Shown: positions 17,665 through 27,006, counted from the stretch's first letter. The stretch is 64,000 bases of DNA from Pseudomonas sp. GR 6-02 (GCF_001655615.1 NZ_CP011567.1:4535001-4599000); one strand, 5' to 3'. The notes: generated by a model from the sequence alone, not told the origin. Numbers and translations: made by a program.

Positions 17665-18006
17665 TTATGCGAGTAGCCCTCGTATCTCCTGTTTGACGCC
17701 CCATCCCTCGATGATGCCACCCAGAGGCTCGACCACCGCCTCGAAGTCCTGCTCGAAGTCGCCGATCCCGTCGTAGGTGGCGTACATCACTTTGCTCAGT
17801 TCCAGCGACCACGCGCCGTCGTCACGCGCGCTGATCTGGGCATTCAAGGATTCACCACAAAAATGACCTGCCGCCCTGCGTGCCCGCTCCTCGTCCGGGA
17901 AAATGGCGTAGAACTCGATGGGATGGAATCGTGAAAAATCGAAACCGCCTTCTTTCATGCGGCGCAGCACGCTGCTGCTGATGTCTTCTTGATAGGCTGT
18001 GCTCAT
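17665..18006 (-). CDS. RraB-family ribonuclease E regulator-like protein
   Basis: 113 aa. Contains the RraB-type alpha/beta domain: start with ISSSVLRRMKEGGFDFSRFH, then IEFYAIFPDEERARRAA and the C-terminal ATYDGIGDFEQDFEAVVEPLGG stretch found in the family. E. coli RraB binds RNase E and lowers its activity; whether this short Pseudomonas relative does so is unknown. Cytoplasmic, acidic. Monocistronic with its own terminator. Confidence 0.82.
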   Translation of the reverse strand: MSTAYQEDISSSVLRRMKEGGFDFSRFHPIEFYAIFPDEERARRAAGHFCGESLNAQISARDDGAWSLELSKVMYATYDGIGDFEQDFEAVVEPLGGIIEGWGVKQEIRGLLA

Positions 18007-18204
18007 GAAACGTCCCCCTCAGACTGATGGATAGACTTTCCGTATTCCCTGCACTTTCGATGCGGCAACAGAGGTTGCCGCCGGGAAACAAGCATGTAGC
18101 TGACAAGACCAGACCTTAGCGAGTCACTCGCTGATCTCGGGTGCAGAGTAGCCTCAAGACAGAGCCGCTGCCAAGGCCTGGTGGTGAATGTGACAGGAGG
18201 TGTA

Positions 18205-18438
18205 TCAAATCGGAGTAATACTGAGGATTTCAATGCTGTTTTGGGATTTCAGACTTTTGACGGTCGGATCAGCGGTACGACCCTCCAGATCATTGAGGTC
18301 CAGTTCGGCAGCGACCGGCAGGCGTCGGGCGCGAACGAGTTTGGCGGCTTGCTCCTTGCTCGGGCACTCCTCGCACTCGAAGAGTTCGTCGACTGATTCA
18401 CCGTGATCATCCACGAAAGTGATTTTCCACTTTTGCAT
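18205..18438 (-). CDS. Small conserved-looking hypothetical protein
   Basis: 77 aa from ATG 18438, chosen because GAGGAG lies 6 bases upstream. Begins MQKWKITFVDDHGES and has two cysteines in ELFECEECPSKEQAAK, which may bind a metal or be structural. No signal peptide or membrane segment. It follows the speE unit on the same strand but with its own upstream spacing. I do not recognise a family. Confidence 0.75.
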   Translation of the reverse strand: MQKWKITFVDDHGESVDELFECEECPSKEQAAKLVRARRLPVAAELDLNDLEGRTADPTVKSLKSQNSIEILSITPI

Positions 18439-18532
18439 CGGTGCCTCCTCGGTAAAACCCATGGATGGGCTTACATCTATCTCGACTCGTGCATTGGCCG
18501 ATCGTTCCAAGGGATCCTAAAAGCAAGACATG

Positions 18533-18580
18533 AAAAAAGGCCGTCACCCGCGTGTTTCAAACACCGGCGACGGCCTTTCT
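18533..18580 (-). terminator. Terminator of speE
   Basis: AAAGGCCGTCGCCGG pairs with CCGCGGGTGACGGCCTTT-like sequence imperfectly around a TGTTTGAAACA loop, followed by TTTTTTC on the minus strand. Confidence 0.8.
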
Positions 18581-18593
18581 TATCGACGAAGCA

Positions 18594-19469
18594 TCAGTCG
18601 TTGCTAGGTTTGTTCACCGCTTGCAGCACGTACTGCGGCAACGCGAAGGCACCAATGTGGATTTCCGGGTTGTAATAGCGGGTGATGATGCCGCTGCCGG
18701 CGAAGCGCTGTTGCAGGGTTTCGCGGGACAATTTGCGATAAGCGGTATCGGTCGCGCCCCAGGCGAAGGTCATTGCGCCGCCGATGTAGGTCGGCACGGC
18801 TGCCTGATAGAAGTGCCAGTCCGGGAACAGGCTGCGCAGGCGACCGGCGGTGGTTTTGACTTCTTCGATTTGCATGAACGGGGTGCCGTTCTGGGTCACC
18901 AGAATGCCGCCTTCGTTCAGGCAGCGGTGGCAAGCCTGGTAGAAGTTTTCGGAGAACAGCACTTCGCCCGGACCGATCGGGTCGGTGGAGTCGGAAATGA
19001 TCACGTCGAACTTTTCGGTGGTGGTGGCGACGAAACGCATGCCGTCGTCGATCACCAGGTTCAGGCGTGGATCATCGAACGCACCCTTGGAGTGGTTCGG
19101 CAGGAATTCCTTGCACATGTCGACCACGGTGCCGTCGATTTCGACCATGGTGATGTGCTCGACGCTGCGGTGCTTGGCCACTTCACGCAGCATGCCGCCG
19201 TCGCCACCACCGATGATCAGCACGCGCTTGGCGGTGCCATGGGCGAGGATCGGCACGTGGGTGAGCATTTCGTGGTAGATGAATTCGTCGGCTTCGGTGG
19301 TCTGGATTACGCCATCCAGCGCCATCACCCGGCCCATGCGCGGGTTTTCGAAGATCACCAGGTGCTGGTGTTCGGTGCGCACTTCGTGCAGCAGTTTTTC
19401 CATGCGAAAACGCTGGCCATAGCCTTCGTAGAGGGTTTCCAGGTACTCGCTGGTTGGGGTATTGCTCAT
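18594..19469 (-). CDS. speE: Spermidine synthase (polyamine aminopropyltransferase)
   Basis: 291 aa from ATG 19469. Transfers aminopropyl from decarboxylated S-adenosylmethionine to putrescine, releasing methylthioadenosine. The SAM-like binding loop [11 protein letters not shown] (87-92 onward), YHEMLTHVP, and the catalytic Asp region [11 protein letters not shown] are all present. Length is the usual about 285-290. The methylthioadenosine released is the feedstock of the mtn salvage genes found 4-6 kb further on, a functional link. Cytoplasmic. Confidence 0.96.
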   Translation of the reverse strand: MSNTPTSEYLETLYEGYGQRFRMEKLLHEVRTEHQHLVIFENPRMGRVMALDGVIQTTEADEFIYHEMLTHVPILAHGTAKRVLIIGGGDGGMLREVAKHRSVEHITMVEIDGTVVDMCKEFLPNHSKGAFDDPRLNLVIDDGMRFVATTTEKFDVIISDSTDPIGPGEVLFSENFYQACHRCLNEGGILVTQNGTPFMQIEEVKTTAGRLRSLFPDWHFYQAAVPTYIGGAMTFAWGATDTAYRKLSRETLQQRFAGSGIITRYYNPEIHIGAFALPQYVLQAVNKPSND

Positions 19470-19608
19470 GGGAAGTGCTCCGATGAATGCGGGTGGCAAC
19501 GGACGGTTACCCGCCCATGATGGCCAATCGATCGCCTCGATTGACCGGGAAAGGCGCGCATTCTACGTCGCGGAACATGACAGGTCGAACCTTCTGATGC
19601 ACACACCG

Positions 19609-19696
19609 GTAGGGGCGAGGCTTGCCCGCGAAGAACGATGACTCGGTCTATCAGGTACACCGCAGCGATCCTTTCGCGGGCAAGCCTCGCTCCTAC
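19609..19696. repeat. REPIN, family A
   Basis: Inverted arms of GTAGG(A/G)GCGAGGCTTGCCCGCGA about 40 bases apart, between speE and the small PLDc_N-type gene. Confidence 0.85.
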
Positions 19697-19707
19697 CATG
19701 AAGATCG

Positions 19708-19899
19708 TCAGATCCGCACATCGCCTCTTGGCCCGGCGATGGCCCAGATGATCAGGCCCAGCACCGGCAGCAACAGGATCAACAGCACCCAGAGGACTTT
19801 CATCCCGACTTCGGCGCCACTTTTAAGCACATTGATGATGGCCCAGATATCCAGGGCAAAAATAATCAGGCCGATCAGGGTGTTGAACGTGGAACCCAT
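19708..19899 (-). CDS. Small two-TM membrane protein, PLDc_N type
   Basis: 63 aa, two hydrophobic helices (about 7-25 and 35-55) separated by KSGAEVGMK. The second helix motif VLWVLLILLLPVLGLIIWAI followed by GPR is the signature of the phospholipase-D-nuclease N-terminal (PLDc_N) family, found at the start of cardiolipin synthases and as stand-alone small proteins such as this. Inner membrane. Function unknown. GGAG lies 9 bases before the ATG. Confidence 0.88.
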   Translation of the reverse strand: MGSTFNTLIGLIIFALDIWAIINVLKSGAEVGMKVLWVLLILLLPVLGLIIWAIAGPRGDVRI

Positions 19900-19982
19900 G
19901 GTGTCGCTCCAAAAAAATGGTAGGCACTCTTAGGATAGTCGGGCCTGGCGAGGGTTCCGTTTTATTACCGTTGTAGACGGTT

Positions 19983-20513
19983 TCAGACGTGGATGGCCAC
20001 TTTCAGGGCTTCCAGGGAGGGCGCGGCGGCGATGCCGACTTCGGCGCACAACTCCAGCACCCGTGGCACGTCGTTGCCAAAGACCAGCACCACTTGCAGT
20101 TCGTCGTCGAGCAACTGGCTAAAATTCATCAAGGTGTAGCCACCGTTTTCCTTGTTCAGGCTGCTCATCTGCACCTGAATGCGATTGAGTGCCGTGAGAG
20201 CTTCGGTTTTGGCCAGTTGCTTGGGCTTGATGTTGAACTCAACGCCGGGGCCGAACGAGGCGACGATCTGCGCGAACAGGTCCATGTAGGTGTCGGCCTG
20301 GAACAGCACGGTTTCCGGCAGACTGCCGACGACAACCCACTCGCCCAACGGGATCGGAAAGGTGTCGTCGTAGTTGATATCTGGATTGGCCGCCAGAAAA
20401 GCCTCGGGATCGGCGTAGGCCTGAGCCGCTTCGTCAGCGATTTTCAGGATTTCGTCCTCGCCCATGCACCCGGAGCTGATTTTGCTGATGAGTTCGACGA
20501 GTGCGGCTTTCAT
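19983..20513 (-). CDS. Conserved hypothetical protein
   Basis: 176 aa from ATG 20513, the first start at which the protein-like sequence begins (MKAALVELISKISSGCMGEDE). Soluble, acidic, no signal peptide. The middle carries PIPLGEWVVVGSLPETVLFQADTYM and the end VVLVFGNDVPRVLELCAEVG; I do not recognise the family. Codon use is that of the host genome. REPIN elements lie upstream, so it is probably transcribed separately from the ankyrin gene. Confidence 0.8.
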   Translation of the reverse strand: MKAALVELISKISSGCMGEDEILKIADEAAQAYADPEAFLAANPDINYDDTFPIPLGEWVVVGSLPETVLFQADTYMDLFAQIVASFGPGVEFNIKPKQLAKTEALTALNRIQVQMSSLNKENGGYTLMNFSQLLDDELQVVLVFGNDVPRVLELCAEVGIAAAPSLEALKVAIHV

Positions 20514-20595
20514 GAGGTGGATCCTGTAGCGAGGGAATTTTGAGGGCGCGAAGGATAACGCATTCGGAAACGGATTGCGGGACCTGGCAGGAACC

Positions 20596-20728
20596 TGTGG
20601 CGAGGGGGCTTGCCCCCGTTCGGCTGCGAAGCAGTCGTAAATCCGGTGAATGTGGTCTATCTGAATGACCGCGATCGCTGATTTTGGGGCTGCTTCGCAG
20701 CCCAGCGGGAGCAAGCTCCCTCGCCACA
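20596..20728. repeat. REPIN, family B
   Basis: Inverted TGTGGCGAGGG(G/A)GC... arms with internal GCTGCGAAGCAG / CTGCTTCGCAG; the left arm uses the GGGGGCTTGCCCCC variant and the right arm GGGAGCAAGCTCCC. Confidence 0.85.
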
Positions 20729-20738
20729 AAAGCCCGAA

Positions 20739-21257
20739 TCAGGCCAGGAGTTTTTGCAGCTGAGCCGTGGTATCCGCCGCGCCCATGGTCTTGGCCGCGT
20801 CCAGCGCAGACACGCCATTGGCGTCCTTGGCTTTCGGATCGGCGCCTTTGCTGATCAGGTAGTCGATGATTTCGACGCGGTTGAACATCGCCGCCATCAT
20901 CAACGCAGTGCGTCCGTCGAAGGACGAACCTTCCACTTCAGCGCCACCCTCGACCAACGCCTTGACCACTGCCAGATCACCCTTGAATGCCGCGCCGGCA
21001 ATCGGGCTCTGGCCGTTGTCGTTGCGAATCTCGGGATCGGCCTTGTGTTCGAGCAAAACTTTTACGGTGTCGACATGGCCGTGGTACGCGGCGAGCATCA
21101 GTAAAGTGTCGCCCTTGTGGTTGCGCAGGTTCGGCGGCAGGCCCTTGGTCAGCAGCGCAGCCATCATGGCCGCATCGCCCTCGCGCGCTTTGTTGAACAC
21201 CTGTTCGGCAAATTCAGCAGCCTCTTCGGGGGTCATCTGGCGGCTTTTGTCTGACAT
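20739..21257 (-). CDS. Ankyrin-repeat protein
   Basis: 172 aa from ATG 21257 (GGAG upstream), preferred to the GTG four codons earlier. After an N-terminal helix rich in Glu come about four ankyrin repeats of 33 residues: GDTLLMLAAYHGHVDTVKVL, GQSPIAGAAFKGDLAVVKAL, GRTALMMAAMFNRVEIIDYL and a last NGVSALDAAKTMG. No signal peptide, so a cytoplasmic protein-protein interaction module. It is followed on the same strand by a 3' REPIN and a hypothetical gene. The binding partner is unknown. Confidence 0.92.
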   Translation of the reverse strand: MSDKSRQMTPEEAAEFAEQVFNKAREGDAAMMAALLTKGLPPNLRNHKGDTLLMLAAYHGHVDTVKVLLEHKADPEIRNDNGQSPIAGAAFKGDLAVVKALVEGGAEVEGSSFDGRTALMMAAMFNRVEIIDYLISKGADPKAKDANGVSALDAAKTMGAADTTAQLQKLLA

Positions 21258-21368
21258 TGGGGACTCCACATTCGGTCAATCGGAAAGCCGATAGTTTCCC
21301 GAGCAGCCCGGAACCTGTCACTTGTTTTTTCTCATGGACGGTCATAGCGATATTCAATAGCGACCCTT

Positions 21369-23207
21369 TCAATAGCGATGCCTGCCTCCGTAAATATCCG
21401 CCAGCACCTGCTCGGTGACTCGCACGTAGGTTTCGGTGCCCGGCAGCCAGGCATAAATCGGGTCATCGCCGGTTTTGCTCGGGTCGAAGGCTTCGTCCTT
21501 GAGCCGGGTCTTCTGGTACTTAAAGGTCCCGGTGGTTTCCATTTTCACTTTCACCCGCAGGAACAGTGGCACCGCATAGGCCGGCATTTGTTGCCTGGCG
21601 AACGCCAGCAACTCACTGAAATCCAGGGTCGCCAGGGATTCGGCCGGGGTGATGGCCGCCATCCCTGCCCGCCCATTGGTGTTGTGAATTTCCACGCCAT
21701 AGGCCACGGCTTCGGCGATGTGCGGGTGTTGCAACAGGATGTTCTCGACCTCGGTAGTGGAGACGTTTTCGCCCTTCCAGCGGTAGGTGTCGCCCAGGCG
21801 ATCGACAAATTGCGCATGACCGAAACCGATGTTGCGCAGCAGGTCACCGGTATTGAAGTAGCGGTCGCCCTTCACGAACACATCGTGGAGCACCACTTTT
21901 GCGGTCTTCTGTGGATCGGTGTAGCCGTCCAGAGGCGCCTTGTCGTCGATCCTCGCCAACAACAGCCCCTGCTCGCCCTTGGCCACTTTGTGCATGAAGC
22001 CGTTGGCATCCCGCGTGGGGGCACCGCTGTCGTGGTCGTACGCCACCAGCTCCCAGGACATCAAGGAAAAGCCAATGGTGTTGTCGAAGTTGAGGATGTT
22101 GGTGAAACCAATATTGCCGTCGCTGGCGGCGTACAGCTCGCAGATGTGGTCGACGGCAAATCGCGTCTTGAACTCGTTCCACGCGCCGGGGCGCAGACCA
22201 TTGCCGATCATCTTCCTCACGCTGTGCCGACTGTCGTCGACGCTGCGCGGTTGATCCACCAGGTAGCGACACAACTCGCCAACGTACCCGAGGGTGGTCG
22301 CCCGGTATTTGCGCACGTCGCTCCAGAACTGGCTGGCGCTGAACTTGCGGCGGATGGCAAACCCCGACGACCCGCTGATCGCCGAGCCCCAGCACACGCA
22401 GAGCCCGGTGGCGTGGTACAGCGGCAAGGTGCAATAGACGACGTCCTGCGGCTGCATGTCCAGGGCGATCAGCCCGAAGCTGGCGGAGCTGCGCATCCAG
22501 CGGCCGTGCTTGAACACCCCGGCCTTGGGCAACCCGGTAGTGCCCGAGGTGTAGATATAGAAACAAGGGTCGTCGAGAAAAACCTGCCGGCTGCTGACGG
22601 GATTGTCACTGGGCGCGTCGCAGCTGGCCGTCATCAGGTTAATGAAACCATCGGGCGTTTTGCCCGGATCGCGATAAGTGTCTTGATCGGCGACAAACCA
22701 GGTGCGCGCCACATCGATGGCCACCCGCTCGCGGACCGCATTGAAGGCCGGAACCAGCTCTTCTCCGACCACAATCCCTACAGGCGCCACCAGATTCAGG
22801 CTATGAACCAGGGTATCGCGGGTCTGGGAGGTATTCAGCAAGGCGCTGATCGCACCGACCTTGGCCACCGCCAATATCGTCACCAGCAGTTCCACACGGT
22901 TCTCGATAAACACCGCGACCACATCGCCCTTGCCGATGCCTTGGGCAATCAGGTGATGGGCGATGCGATTGGCCCACTGATTGGCCTGTGCATAAGTGAG
23001 CATCACGTCGCCCTGCAGCAATGCCGGGCCATCGGGATTGCGCAACGTCGCCTGCTCGAAGCTCCAGCCGAGACCACACGGTTGGGTCGGGTCCTTGACG
23101 TTGGCGACTTTCATGCCCTTCACCACGCGGGGGATGGCTTTGGCAATGGAAGGCAGCTTGCGGAGCATCATGCCCCAGGTAATCGTGTCGTGCAGCGTGC
23201 GGCTCAT
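21369..23207 (-). CDS. Long-chain acyl-CoA synthetase (FATP-type)
   Basis: 612 aa. Activates fatty acids with ATP and CoA through an acyl-adenylate. The AMP-binding P-loop YIYTSGTTGLPKAGV, the motif ELYAASDGNIGF, YFNTGDLLR and the C-terminal YRWKGENVSTTEVE are characteristic of the very-long-chain / FATP branch rather than FadD. No cleavable signal; probably peripheral at the inner membrane. It is the first gene before the ankyrin gene on the same strand (gap about 110 bases). Substrate range not readable. Confidence 0.92.
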   Translation of the reverse strand: MSRTLHDTITWGMMLRKLPSIAKAIPRVVKGMKVANVKDPTQPCGLGWSFEQATLRNPDGPALLQGDVMLTYAQANQWANRIAHHLIAQGIGKGDVVAVFIENRVELLVTILAVAKVGAISALLNTSQTRDTLVHSLNLVAPVGIVVGEELVPAFNAVRERVAIDVARTWFVADQDTYRDPGKTPDGFINLMTASCDAPSDNPVSSRQVFLDDPCFYIYTSGTTGLPKAGVFKHGRWMRSSASFGLIALDMQPQDVVYCTLPLYHATGLCVCWGSAISGSSGFAIRRKFSASQFWSDVRKYRATTLGYVGELCRYLVDQPRSVDDSRHSVRKMIGNGLRPGAWNEFKTRFAVDHICELYAASDGNIGFTNILNFDNTIGFSLMSWELVAYDHDSGAPTRDANGFMHKVAKGEQGLLLARIDDKAPLDGYTDPQKTAKVVLHDVFVKGDRYFNTGDLLRNIGFGHAQFVDRLGDTYRWKGENVSTTEVENILLQHPHIAEAVAYGVEIHNTNGRAGMAAITPAESLATLDFSELLAFARQQMPAYAVPLFLRVKVKMETTGTFKYQKTRLKDEAFDPSKTGDDPIYAWLPGTETYVRVTEQVLADIYGGRHRY

Positions 23208-23487
23208 GGTTGCTCCCGTTCGATCTTTTTATTGTCGGGTGGCGTTGATTGAGGCCGAAAATACGTCAGGGCTTCTTGAGCTGTACACGCGGTTTTTGCA
23301 ATGTTTTGTATCCGCGACCGATGCCTTCGCAAAGCGGAACTCCGCCGTTGCGATTGGTTCCATCCAGTTGTCGACGATCTCGCAAAATGCAGGATGCACG
23401 ATGGCCATTCATGCAAATTGCACGAAAGCCAAAAAATCATAAAAATATAACTTACTGATTTATATGAAATTTTAAAAATATAGGTGC
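23208..23487. other. Intergenic region, AT-rich end
   Basis: Divergent spacer between the acyl-CoA synthetase and the DUF3509 gene. The last 60 bases (about 23420-23485) are very AT-rich, as expected for an activator/IHF-bent zone upstream of the sigma54-like promoter at 23488. No ORF supported. Confidence 0.4.
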
Positions 23488-23503
23488 TGGCACAATCACT
23501 GCA
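23488..23503 (+). promoter_or_regulatory. Sigma54-like (-24/-12) promoter
   Basis: TGGCACAATCACTGCA fits the RpoN consensus with GG and GC exactly 10 bases apart (GG 23489-23490, GC 23501-23502); the -12 box is CTGCA instead of TTGCA. It lies about 48 bases before the DUF3509 start and just after an AT-rich stretch. Confidence 0.5.
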
Positions 23504-23550
23504 ACTACCCCTCCATGTTGCCCTTCAAGCACAAAATGGAGCTGATAGAC

Positions 23551-23829
23551 ATGAGCCTGATCCAGGAAAAATTTTCGTCGCTGTTCTCCAACTTCGAAGT
23601 GACCACCCAGCCCCGGCCGGATGGCGGCATTCTGCTGACCCTGCGCAGCCACGACGGTAAAGTCTTCAAACGTTCGATTTCCTACCAGCAATTGCATGCC
23701 GGCGATCAGCTGTCATGGGTCATCAGCGCGATTCGCCGTGACGTCGCCGAACAGGCCAGCGAACTGCCGCAGATTTCCATGCTGCAAAGCCAGCAACGGT
23801 TCGCACTGCCGACCTATCACTCGGCATAA
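23551..23829 (+). CDS. DUF3509 family protein
   Basis: 92 aa from ATG 23551, chosen because GGAGCTGATAGAC gives a ribosome site and the family begins MSLIQEKFSS. The conserved core is TTQPRPDGGILLTLR followed by basic and beta-strand residues. DUF3509 is a small family common in Pseudomonas with no known function; soluble. A sigma54-type promoter upstream suggests nitrogen- or stress-linked expression, which is inference. A family C REPIN follows the stop. Confidence 0.88.
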   Translation: MSLIQEKFSSLFSNFEVTTQPRPDGGILLTLRSHDGKVFKRSISYQQLHAGDQLSWVISAIRRDVAEQASELPQISMLQSQQRFALPTYHSA

Positions 23830-23844
23830 ATCGTCACGCAATCC

Positions 23845-23940
23845 CCTGTAGGAGCAGAGCTTGCTCGCGAAAGCGGAGTGTCAGGCGACATTAATGTTGA
23901 CTGACCTGCCGCCTTCGCGAGCAAGCTCTGCTCCTACAGG
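23845..23940. repeat. REPIN, family A variant (GTAGGAGCAGAGCTTGCTCGCGA)
   Basis: Perfect inverted arms CTGTAGGAGCAGAGCTTGCT... about 45 bases apart, between the convergent DUF3509 and mtnC genes. Confidence 0.88.
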
Positions 23941-23949
23941 TTCTGGGGT

Positions 23950-24633
23950 TTACAGGGCAGAAGGACTGATCCGCGCAAAACTGTCCACCGTCACATGCCC
24001 TGCCAACTCCCCGCCTTCACGTGCCAGGCCACAGGTGGCCATGCCGGCCGTGCGCGCCGCGTCCAGTTCCTGAACGATGTCGGACAAAAACAGAATCTGC
24101 GAAGCCTCGACACCAATCGCCTGGGTGATGCGCTCATAGGACTGCGCTTCGCGCTTGGGCCCTGAAGTGGTGTCGAAATAGCCACTGAACAATGGCGACA
24201 GATCCCCCGCCTCCGAACAACCGAAAATCAGTTTTTGCGCCTGAATCGAACCCGAGGAATAAACAAACAGTTGATAGCCTTCCTGATGCCAGCGCTTCAG
24301 CGCTTCAACGGCGTCCGGGTAAACATGGCCCTTCAACTGCCCGGCCTGATACCCCTGCTCCCAGACCATGCCCTGCAACGCCTTGAGCGGCGTGGCCTTG
24401 CGGTCTTCGGCGATCCAGCCCAAGAGAATTTCGATGACCCGCTCGACGTCGGCTTGTGGTTCACCGCCGTCACGCCGCACAGCCTCGAGCTGTTCGGCGA
24501 CGTCAGCACGTTCGGCATTTTCGCGAACGAAGTCCGGCAGGTGTTTGGCCGCGTACGGAAACAACACGTCGAACACAAAACTCACCGCGCTGGTGGTGCC
24601 TTCGATGTCGGTGAGAATCGCTTTGATCGGCAT
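23950..24633 (-). CDS. mtnC: Enolase-phosphatase E1 (acireductone synthase)
   Basis: 227 aa from ATG 24633. HAD-superfamily enzyme that enolises and dephosphorylates 2,3-diketo-5-methylthiopentyl-1-phosphate to acireductone in methionine salvage. Start [20 protein letters not shown] carries the nucleophile Asp8 and the EGTTS cap signature; FVYSSGS and [13 protein letters not shown] are later HAD motifs. Last gene of the mtnB-mtnD-mtnC run; four bases separate it from mtnD. Cytoplasmic. Confidence 0.96.
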   Translation of the reverse strand: MPIKAILTDIEGTTSAVSFVFDVLFPYAAKHLPDFVRENAERADVAEQLEAVRRDGGEPQADVERVIEILLGWIAEDRKATPLKALQGMVWEQGYQAGQLKGHVYPDAVEALKRWHQEGYQLFVYSSGSIQAQKLIFGCSEAGDLSPLFSGYFDTTSGPKREAQSYERITQAIGVEASQILFLSDIVQELDAARTAGMATCGLAREGGELAGHVTVDSFARISPSAL

Positions 24634-24637
24634 CGGT

Positions 24638-25183
24638 TCAGTCCTCAAGACACGGGAAGTGGCTGGCGATGTCATCGCCGGTGAAGTTGGCCACCCAGCC
24701 TTCGGGGTTGTTGAACAGGCGGATTGCGACGAAATGCGGGTTTTCACCCATGTCGAACCAGTGCTTTGTGCCGGCTGGCACCGAGATCAGGTCGTTCTTC
24801 TCGCAGAGCACGGCGTACACGTAATCGTCGATGTGCAGGGTGAACAAGCCACGGCCGGCGACGAAAAATCGCACTTCGTCTTCGCCATGACGGTGTTCAT
24901 CGAGAAACTTGGCACGCAACTCGGCTTTTTGCGGGTGATCGCTGTTCAAGCTGACCACGTCGACGGTGATGTAACCGCGCTCGGTCATCAGCTTGTCGAT
25001 TTGCTCCTGGTACGCGGCGATCACTTCTTCCTGACTGGCGCCGGGCTGGATTTTCGCTGCGGCTTGCCAACGGTCGAAACGCACGCCCTGCTCGGCCAGG
25101 GTCGAGGCGATGTCTTCAAAGTGGGTCAGCACCTTGTTCGGAATGTCAGGGCTTGAGACGTGGTAAACGGACAGGCTGCTCAT
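24638..25183 (-). CDS. mtnD: Acireductone dioxygenase (ARD)
   Basis: 181 aa cupin. Converts acireductone and O2 to the keto acid precursor of methionine plus formate (Fe form) or to an off-pathway product (Ni form). Metal ligands are visible: His97 and His99 in EHRHGEDE, Glu103, and His141 in GTKHWFD. Length and spacing match the Klebsiella enzyme. Middle gene of the mtn set, 20 bases after mtnB. Confidence 0.96.
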   Translation of the reverse strand: MSSLSVYHVSSPDIPNKVLTHFEDIASTLAEQGVRFDRWQAAAKIQPGASQEEVIAAYQEQIDKLMTERGYITVDVVSLNSDHPQKAELRAKFLDEHRHGEDEVRFFVAGRGLFTLHIDDYVYAVLCEKNDLISVPAGTKHWFDMGENPHFVAIRLFNNPEGWVANFTGDDIASHFPCLED

Positions 25184-25203
25184 CAGGGCAACTCCTTAAC
25201 AGT

Positions 25204-25830
25204 TCATGCATTACGGTTAAAGAGCGAGCGCGTCTTCAACTCGCACTCGAACAAAAATTCAAAAGCCTCGATCTGCCGCAGTGCGTCGCTCATGCGCGCG
25301 CCCCACGTGTAGAGGCCATGACCGCGAATCAGGTAGCCGACGCAATCAGGGTGGGCGTCGAGCCAAGGCTGCACCTTGGTGGCCAGCCGCGCAATGTCCT
25401 GGTCGTTGTCGAAAATCGGCACGCGCACCCGGGACTCGTGGGTCGACACGCCGCTGAAGGCCTTTTGCAGTTCGTAGTCTTCGAACTCGATGAAATCTTC
25501 CGGCGTCAGGCGCGACAGCACCGTGGCGTTCACCGAATGGGTGTGCAGCACCGCGCCGATCTCCGGACGCCAGCTATAGAGCTGGGTGTGCAACAGGGTT
25601 TCGGCGGACGGCTTCTTGCCTGGCTCCAGGCTGTTGCCTGACAAGTCGGTGGCCAGCACATCGTCCGGGCCCAGTTGGCCCTTGTGCTTGCCGGACACGG
25701 TCAGCAAGGCTTCGGTCGGCGACAGGCGGGTCGAGTAATTGCTGCTGGTGGCCGGCGACCAGCCGCGGCCATACAGAAAGCGCCCGGCGTCGATGATTTC
25801 CTGGGCGAGGTGTTCACGGGTAAGGCTCAT
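25204..25830 (-). CDS. mtnB: Methylthioribulose-1-phosphate dehydratase
   Basis: 208 aa class II aldolase-fold enzyme. Dehydrates 5-methylthioribulose-1-phosphate in methionine salvage. The zinc ligands appear as HTHSVNATVL and RGHGLYTWG; the SGKHKGQLGPDDVL loop is typical of MtnB. Its start overlaps the stop of the upstream MFS gene by 4 bases, so it is translationally coupled. mtnA and mtnK/mtnP are not in this window. Confidence 0.95.
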   Translation of the reverse strand: MSLTREHLAQEIIDAGRFLYGRGWSPATSSNYSTRLSPTEALLTVSGKHKGQLGPDDVLATDLSGNSLEPGKKPSAETLLHTQLYSWRPEIGAVLHTHSVNATVLSRLTPEDFIEFEDYELQKAFSGVSTHESRVRVPIFDNDQDIARLATKVQPWLDAHPDCVGYLIRGHGLYTWGARMSDALRQIEAFEFLFECELKTRSLFNRNA

Positions 25831-26978
25831 GGCCTGTCCTCTTGCATACGTGTGGCAATGATAACGGCAGCGGCAAAGGCTGCGAGGCTGGCAATACTAA
25901 AGGTCAATGTGGCGCCGAGGGCATTCCAGCTGTAGCCGGAGTACAACGCGCCCAGTGCACCGCCGGTGCCGGCCAGCGCGGCATACAACGCCTGGCCCTG
26001 GCCTTGCTGGCGCGCGCCGAAGCTACGTTGCACGAACTGGATGGCAGCGGCGTGAAAGCTGCCGAAGGTGGCGGCGTGCAGCACCTGGGCGAACAGCAAC
26101 ACCCAAAGGAACTCGGCAAACGAGCCGAGCAACAACCAACGCAAAGCCGCCAGCAGGAAACTCGTCAGCAGCACCCGGCGTACCGAGAAGCGCGCGAGAA
26201 TCTTGCTCATGAACAGAAACATCAAGACTTCGGCGACCACGCCGACCGCCCAGAGCATGCCGATCAGCCCGCGACTGTAACCGAGTCGCTCAAGGTGCAA
26301 GGTCAGAAAGGTGTAATACGGCCCGTGACTCATCTGCATCAGCGCCACGCACGCGTAAAACGCCAATACTCCGGGGTTGCGCAATTGCTGGAGGAATCCC
26401 TCCCCCGCCAACCGTTCACCCTGAACCGGTTGCGCGTTGGGCACCCAGAGACTGCTGACGACGATCCCGGCCATGATCAGCACCAGTGCCACCGGGTAAA
26501 TGTCGAGGCTGAGCCATTCGAACAATCGGCCCAGCGCCACGACAGTGATGATGAAACCGATTGAGCCCCACAGGCGAATCTGACTGTAACGCGAGGTCTG
26601 TCCCCGCAAATGAGCCAGGGTGATGACCTCGAACTGCGGCAACACCGCATGCCAGAAAAACGCGTGCAAGGCCATGACCATCGCCAGCCAGGCGTAGCTT
26701 TTGCTGACGAAAATCAGTGAGAAGGTCAGCAAGGTGCAGGCGGCGCCAAAACGCACGATCGCCAGGCGTCGCCCGGTGTAGTCACCGAGCCAGCCCCAGA
26801 TATTCGGCGCCACGCAGCGCATCAGCATCGGGATCGCCACCAGTTCGCCAATGCGTGCGGCGCTGAAGCCCAGATGATCGAAGTACAGCGCCAGAAACGG
26901 CGCTGTCGAACCGAGCAAGGCGAAATAGAACAGGTAGAAGCTGGAAAGCCGCCAGTACGGGAGCGCCGCCACCGTCAT
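25827..26978 (-). CDS. MFS transporter of the LacY/HcaT-like branch
   Basis: 383 aa, about 12 transmembrane helices, inner membrane. It begins with YWRLSSFYLFYFALLGSTAPFLALY and has GWLGDYTGRRLAIVRFG (the cytoplasmic loop 2-3 motif) and RLWGSIGFI after helix 4, as in the phenylpropionate/nucleoside-proton-symporter-like MFS group. Four-base overlap with mtnB and 28 bases after aroC: the genes form a unit aroC-MFS-mtnB-mtnD-mtnC. Import of a methylthio-compound such as methylthioribose is a reasonable guess from context but unproven. Confidence 0.88.
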   Translation of the reverse strand: MTVAALPYWRLSSFYLFYFALLGSTAPFLALYFDHLGFSAARIGELVAIPMLMRCVAPNIWGWLGDYTGRRLAIVRFGAACTLLTFSLIFVSKSYAWLAMVMALHAFFWHAVLPQFEVITLAHLRGQTSRYSQIRLWGSIGFIITVVALGRLFEWLSLDIYPVALVLIMAGIVVSSLWVPNAQPVQGERLAGEGFLQQLRNPGVLAFYACVALMQMSHGPYYTFLTLHLERLGYSRGLIGMLWAVGVVAEVLMFLFMSKILARFSVRRVLLTSFLLAALRWLLLGSFAEFLWVLLFAQVLHAATFGSFHAAAIQFVQRSFGARQQGQGQALYAALAGTGGALGALYSGYSWNALGATLTFSIASLAAFAAAVIIATRMQEDRP

Positions 26979-27006
26979 CAGACTGCAGCGGCTTTCAGAT
27001 CAGCCA

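Noticed and set aside
21378..23252. 624-codon plus-strand frame opposite the acyl-CoA synthetase
   Set aside because: Antisense shadow of a strongly supported gene.
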